A stretch of DNA of 5,704 nt from the NCBI GenBank assembly GCA_028274885.1, contig JAQCMX010000187.1, forward strand, positions 1-5,704, given 5' to 3'. Below the pieces are notes generated by a model. That model did no database searches and was not told where the DNA came from. It saw nothing but the letters and a program-made list of their open reading frames with translations. A program made the position numbers and the translations under genes. This DNA comes from Haloarculaceae archaeon. GTDB taxonomy: Archaea > Halobacteriota > Halobacteria > Halobacteriales > Haloarculaceae. Below, piece by piece: positions 5,124-5,704 of the stretch. Within the stretch, counting starts at the first letter, position 1; every line of letters starts with the position of its first letter.

Positions 5124-5445
5124 TCAAGAATTTCGCCACCACCCAGCGACGTCCGTCCCGAGCAGCGTGTTCGCAAGCCAGCGCTCGAAGGACGCGACGT
5201 ACCGGATGGTGATGACTGTGCCAAACAGGACACCCAGTCCGACGACTATACCGACAGCGCAAGTCCCAGCGAGAATCCCCAATCAGGAGAATGTAGTAAG
5301 CCATCCCGAGCGGAAAGGCCAACAACAGGTACAGCAGATTCCTATAGATATGTGCCTCCGCAACCACGCCGCCAGCGTCGCTGAGGGAGAAACCGAACGG
5401 CAAGTGTACGATTGTTGACTTGCTCGTCAGTACGAGAACATACAC
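5124..5445 (-). pseudogene. Frameshifted, truncated relic of a haloarchaeal membrane 'sensor' domain (PF13796-like)
   Basis: From the GTG at 5445 the minus strand reads a leader and then AEAHIYRNLLYLLLAFPLG and MAYYILLIG, typical of the first membrane helix of the sensor-domain family. The frame then turns to Arg/His/Cys-rich nonsense. Shifting by one base in the G-run complementary to CCCC at 5277-5280 restores a family-like sequence: ILAGTCAVGIVVGLGVLFG, then TVITIRYVASFERWLANTLL and GTDV. This frame stops at the TCA (complement TGA) at 5124-5126. Family members continue well beyond this, usually with a second membrane repeat, so the gene is both frameshifted and truncated at the 3' end. 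A TTTTTAT box (5455-5461, minus) may be the remaining promoter, although it would place the mRNA start inside the GTG. A sequencing error could explain the shift but not the truncation. Family recognition is by pattern, without a search. Confidence 0.65.
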
Positions 5446-5454
5446 GCATTTCGG

Positions 5455-5461
5455 ATAAAAA
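5455..5461 (-). promoter_or_regulatory. TATA-like box upstream of the sensor relic
   Basis: TTTTTAT on the minus strand predicts transcription start near 5432, downstream of the GTG at 5445. It may therefore serve an internal start, or be only a relic. Confidence 0.25.
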
Positions 5462-5499
5462 GGCGTACTCAGTGGTTCAGAGACTGAAACAGCGGTAGC

Positions 5500-5508
5500 A
5501 TCTTTTCG
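5500..5508 (+). promoter_or_regulatory. TATA-like box (ATCTTTTCG) for the DUF5808-like gene
   Basis: The ATCTTTT core begins 32 nt before ATG 5532; the same core at 4511 begins 31 nt before ATG 4542. This supports a leaderless mRNA starting at 5532 rather than at ATG 5523. Confidence 0.4.
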
Positions 5509-5531
5509 TACACGTGATCATAATGAACAGT

Positions 5532-5704
5532 ATGGTCGATCAGACGACTTCAACGGAACCACAGGGATCGTTTTTGGGATTGCCCTACGACTTTCGGAAG
5601 CCAACAGTGACACGCGTGAAAGAGCGGTTTTGGAACCCGGATGACAGTCGAGTGCTTACCCCGATGGTCTTCGGTTGGGGCTATGCGATTAATCTGTACG
5701 AAGT
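5532..5704 (+). CDS. DUF5808-like protein, N-terminal part (runs off right edge)
   Basis: The visible residues begin MVDQTTSTEPQGSFLG, followed by LPYDFRKPTVTRVKERFWNP, then DDSRVLTPMVFGWGYAINLYEV up to the window edge. The pattern 'G-PYDfR-Pt--r-k-r-WNPdd-r---p-vfGWGy-iNly' matches my memory of the DUF5808 domain, found in small archaeal and bacterial proteins of unknown function. About 57 residues are visible. An in-frame ATG at 5523 would add MNS; promoter spacing favours 5532. Codons are visibly richer in A/T (TTT, TTG, ATT, AAT, GGA) than in mdh or uvrA. It is divergent from the broken sensor gene, whose GTG is about 85 bp away. Confidence 0.8.
   Translation, partial: MVDQTTSTEPQGSFLGLPYDFRKPTVTRVKERFWNPDDSRVLTPMVFGWGYAINLYE

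Noticed and set aside
5270..5290. Programmed ribosomal frameshift in the sensor gene
   Set aside because: The short G-run lacks a recognised slippery site plus downstream structure, and the product would still be truncated, so decay is simpler.
5061..5384. 107-aa plus-strand ORF
   Set aside because: It is antisense to the sensor-domain relic. Its Pro/Ser/Arg-rich translation shows no domain, whereas the minus strand reads as membrane helices in two frames.
1..5704. CRISPR array, tRNA/rRNA, IS element or defence system
   Set aside because: I saw no spaced direct repeats, no cloverleaf-like sequence, no transposase motifs and no nuclease/toxin pair on either strand.

Overview
The window looks like a piece of a haloarchaeal (extremely halophilic Euryarchaeota) chromosome. 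The proteins are strongly acidic, codons favour G/C in third position, promoters have a purine-rich BRE plus an AT-rich TATA box placed for leaderless or nearly leaderless mRNAs, and one gene carries a GAGGTGA Shine-Dalgarno site. The malate dehydrogenase is of the halophilic LDH-like type known from Haloarcula. The genus cannot be fixed from the sequence alone.

Layout. Positions 1-947 (minus) hold the N-terminal third of UvrA, the damage-recognition ATPase of bacterial-type nucleotide excision repair, running off the left edge. Divergent from it is a LURP-one/Tubby-like protein (1033-1611, plus). It converges on a YdjM-type membrane protein (1708-2304, minus). Upstream of that on the same strand is a zinc-ribbon protein of the Sjogren autoantigen p27 family (2452-3195, minus), which is divergent from malate dehydrogenase mdh (3411-4325, plus). 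Next come two closely spaced small plus-strand genes: a two-helix membrane protein (4542-4763) and a winged-helix-like protein resembling haloarchaeal DUF7123 (4770-5048). Positions 5124-5445 (minus) hold a frameshifted, truncated relic of a membrane 'sensor' domain (PF13796-like). A DUF5808-like gene starts at about 5532 and runs off the right edge.

How the genes relate. Most are independent housekeeping or conserved hypothetical genes. mdh supplies the TCA-cycle malate/oxaloacetate step and uvrA supplies DNA repair. The only clear translationally coupled pair is the small membrane protein plus the winged-helix protein, which have a 6-nt gap and a Shine-Dalgarno site that runs into the upstream stop codon. 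The intergenic regions carry several short inverted repeats placed like operators or hairpins. I see no CRISPR array, tRNA, rRNA, IS element or phage gene. I found no convincing novel multi-gene system. The most unusual points are the broken sensor gene beside the DUF5808-like gene, and the coupled membrane/winged-helix pair with an inverted repeat just upstream of its promoter.
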